Below, piece by piece: positions 11,728 through 12,242 of a DNA stretch of 12,242 nucleotides. Position numbers and translations under genes: made by a program. Position 1 is the first letter of the stretch. Each line of letters begins with the position of its first letter. Origin of the DNA: an uncultured Bacilli bacterium (GTDB lineage Bacteria; Bacillota_I; Bacilli_A; RF39; UBA660); NCBI GenBank assembly GCA_910580135.1, contig CAJTXC010000037.1:1-12242 (forward strand). Reading direction: 5' to 3'. A model generated the notes under the pieces. The model made no database searches and was not told where the DNA came from. It worked only from the letters and a program-made list of their open reading frames with translations.

Positions 11728-12242
11728 ATGACAGAAGAAATTAAGAATAAAATTGAAAAAAAAGAACATAAAGATAAAAAGAAAGAAAAAAACGAAGAAG
11801 TTGTTAAATTAACAAAAAAAGAAATAGAAGTGATAAACAAAAAAGCAAGTGATGCAGAAGATGAAGCTTTAAGAGCAAAAGCAGAACTTATTAATTATCG
11901 TAAAAGGAAAGACGAAGAAGTGCAAAAGTTACTTAAGTTTGCTAATGAAGGCTTAATAGTAGAACTTCTTCCAACCCTTGATAATTTTGAAAGAGCTATA
12001 AAAATGGAAAGTGCTGATTCCCCATTATTAGACGGAATGAAAATGGTTTATGGGGCTTTAGTTAACACATTAGAAAAATATGGTGTTAAGGAAATAAAAG
12101 CAGAAGGTGAAAAATTTGATGCTAACCTTCATGAAGCTGTTATAACAGAATCAAAAGAAGGCATAGAAGAAGATGTTATATTAGAAGTATTCCAAAAAGG
12201 ATATACTTTGAAAGATAAAGTTATAAGACCAGCAATGGTTAA
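11728..12242 (+). CDS. grpE: Nucleotide exchange factor GrpE, C-terminus cut by window edge
   Basis: GrpE is the ADP/ATP exchange factor for DnaK. 171 codons are present from ATG 11728 to the edge, and only the last few residues are missing (the frame ends in RPAMV). The N-terminal about 35 residues are a Lys/Glu-rich tail, then a long coiled-coil helix (ASDAEDEALRAKAELINYRKRKDEE), the core VELLPTLDNFERAI, and the signature EKFDANLHEAV with the following beta-wing ending GYTLKDKVIRPAMV. AAAGG six bases upstream is its ribosome binding site. hrcA stops three bases before, so the two are co-transcribed. In Bacillus dnaK and dnaJ follow, beyond this window. Confidence 0.96.
   Translation, partial: MTEEIKNKIEKKEHKDKKKEKNEEVVKLTKKEIEVINKKASDAEDEALRAKAELINYRKRKDEEVQKLLKFANEGLIVELLPTLDNFERAIKMESADSPLLDGMKMVYGALVNTLEKYGVKEIKAEGEKFDANLHEAVITESKEGIEEDVILEVFQKGYTLKDKVIRPAMV

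Noticed and set aside
1..12242. Mollicutes genetic code (TGA read as Trp)
   Set aside because: spoIIP and the Rpn gene end sensibly at TGA, and Trp positions in TrpRS and HemW are TGG.
1..12242. CRISPR arrays, tRNA or rRNA genes
   Set aside because: No regularly spaced repeats, no tRNA cloverleaf with CCA end and no rRNA sequence were seen on either strand.

Overview
The window is strongly AT-rich bacterial DNA carrying a gene block typical of Bacillota, in the order known from Bacillus: rpsT (divergent), gpr, spoIIP, yqxA-like, lepA, hemW, hrcA, grpE. Two sporulation genes (gpr, spoIIP), a CIRCE/HrcA heat-shock operon, a T-box leader and Rho-independent terminators all point to a low-GC, probably spore-forming, Bacilli-like or uncultured gut Bacillota lineage. 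TGA is used as a stop (spoIIP, the Rpn gene) and Trp is read from TGG, so this is the standard bacterial code and not the Mollicutes code. The species cannot be named from the sequence.

Layout. Positions 1-1153 are on the minus strand: the start of a membrane-anchored transglutaminase-like protein (cut by the left edge) and rpsT. Positions 1259-3616 on the plus strand hold gpr, which has its own terminator, and then an overlapping spoIIP/yqxA-like pair. Positions 3744-7221 interrupt the conserved block before lepA. They hold an Rpn-type PD-(D/E)XK nuclease gene, trpS preceded by a complete tryptophan-type T-box riboswitch, and a 353-residue protein I do not recognise. Positions 7245-10210 carry the lepA-hemW operon. 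Positions 10178-10633 carry a small acidic tail-anchored protein gene as a single unit. Positions 10658-12242 carry the CIRCE-controlled hrcA-grpE operon, with grpE cut by the right edge just before its stop.

How it works together. gpr (spore protein protease for germination) and spoIIP (peptidoglycan hydrolase for engulfment) are sporulation functions. rpsT, trpS, lepA, hemW and hrcA/grpE are housekeeping genes for translation, haem handling and protein quality control. Most units are compact: promoters lie close to the ribosome binding site, and terminator hairpins overlap the stop codon.

The most interesting locus is the Rpn gene (3795-4718). It shows both hallmarks of the recently described Rpn gene-within-gene toxin-antitoxin/antiphage systems. 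One is a strong internal Shine-Dalgarno plus in-frame start (4428) that would give a separate 96-residue C-terminal protein. The other is a run of six four-residue repeats within that C-terminal part. Other points worth a second look are a CIRCE operator whose right arm is degenerate next to a perfect promoter, a promoter embedded in the hemW terminator palindrome, and a tiny Trp-containing ORF between the T-box terminator and trpS.
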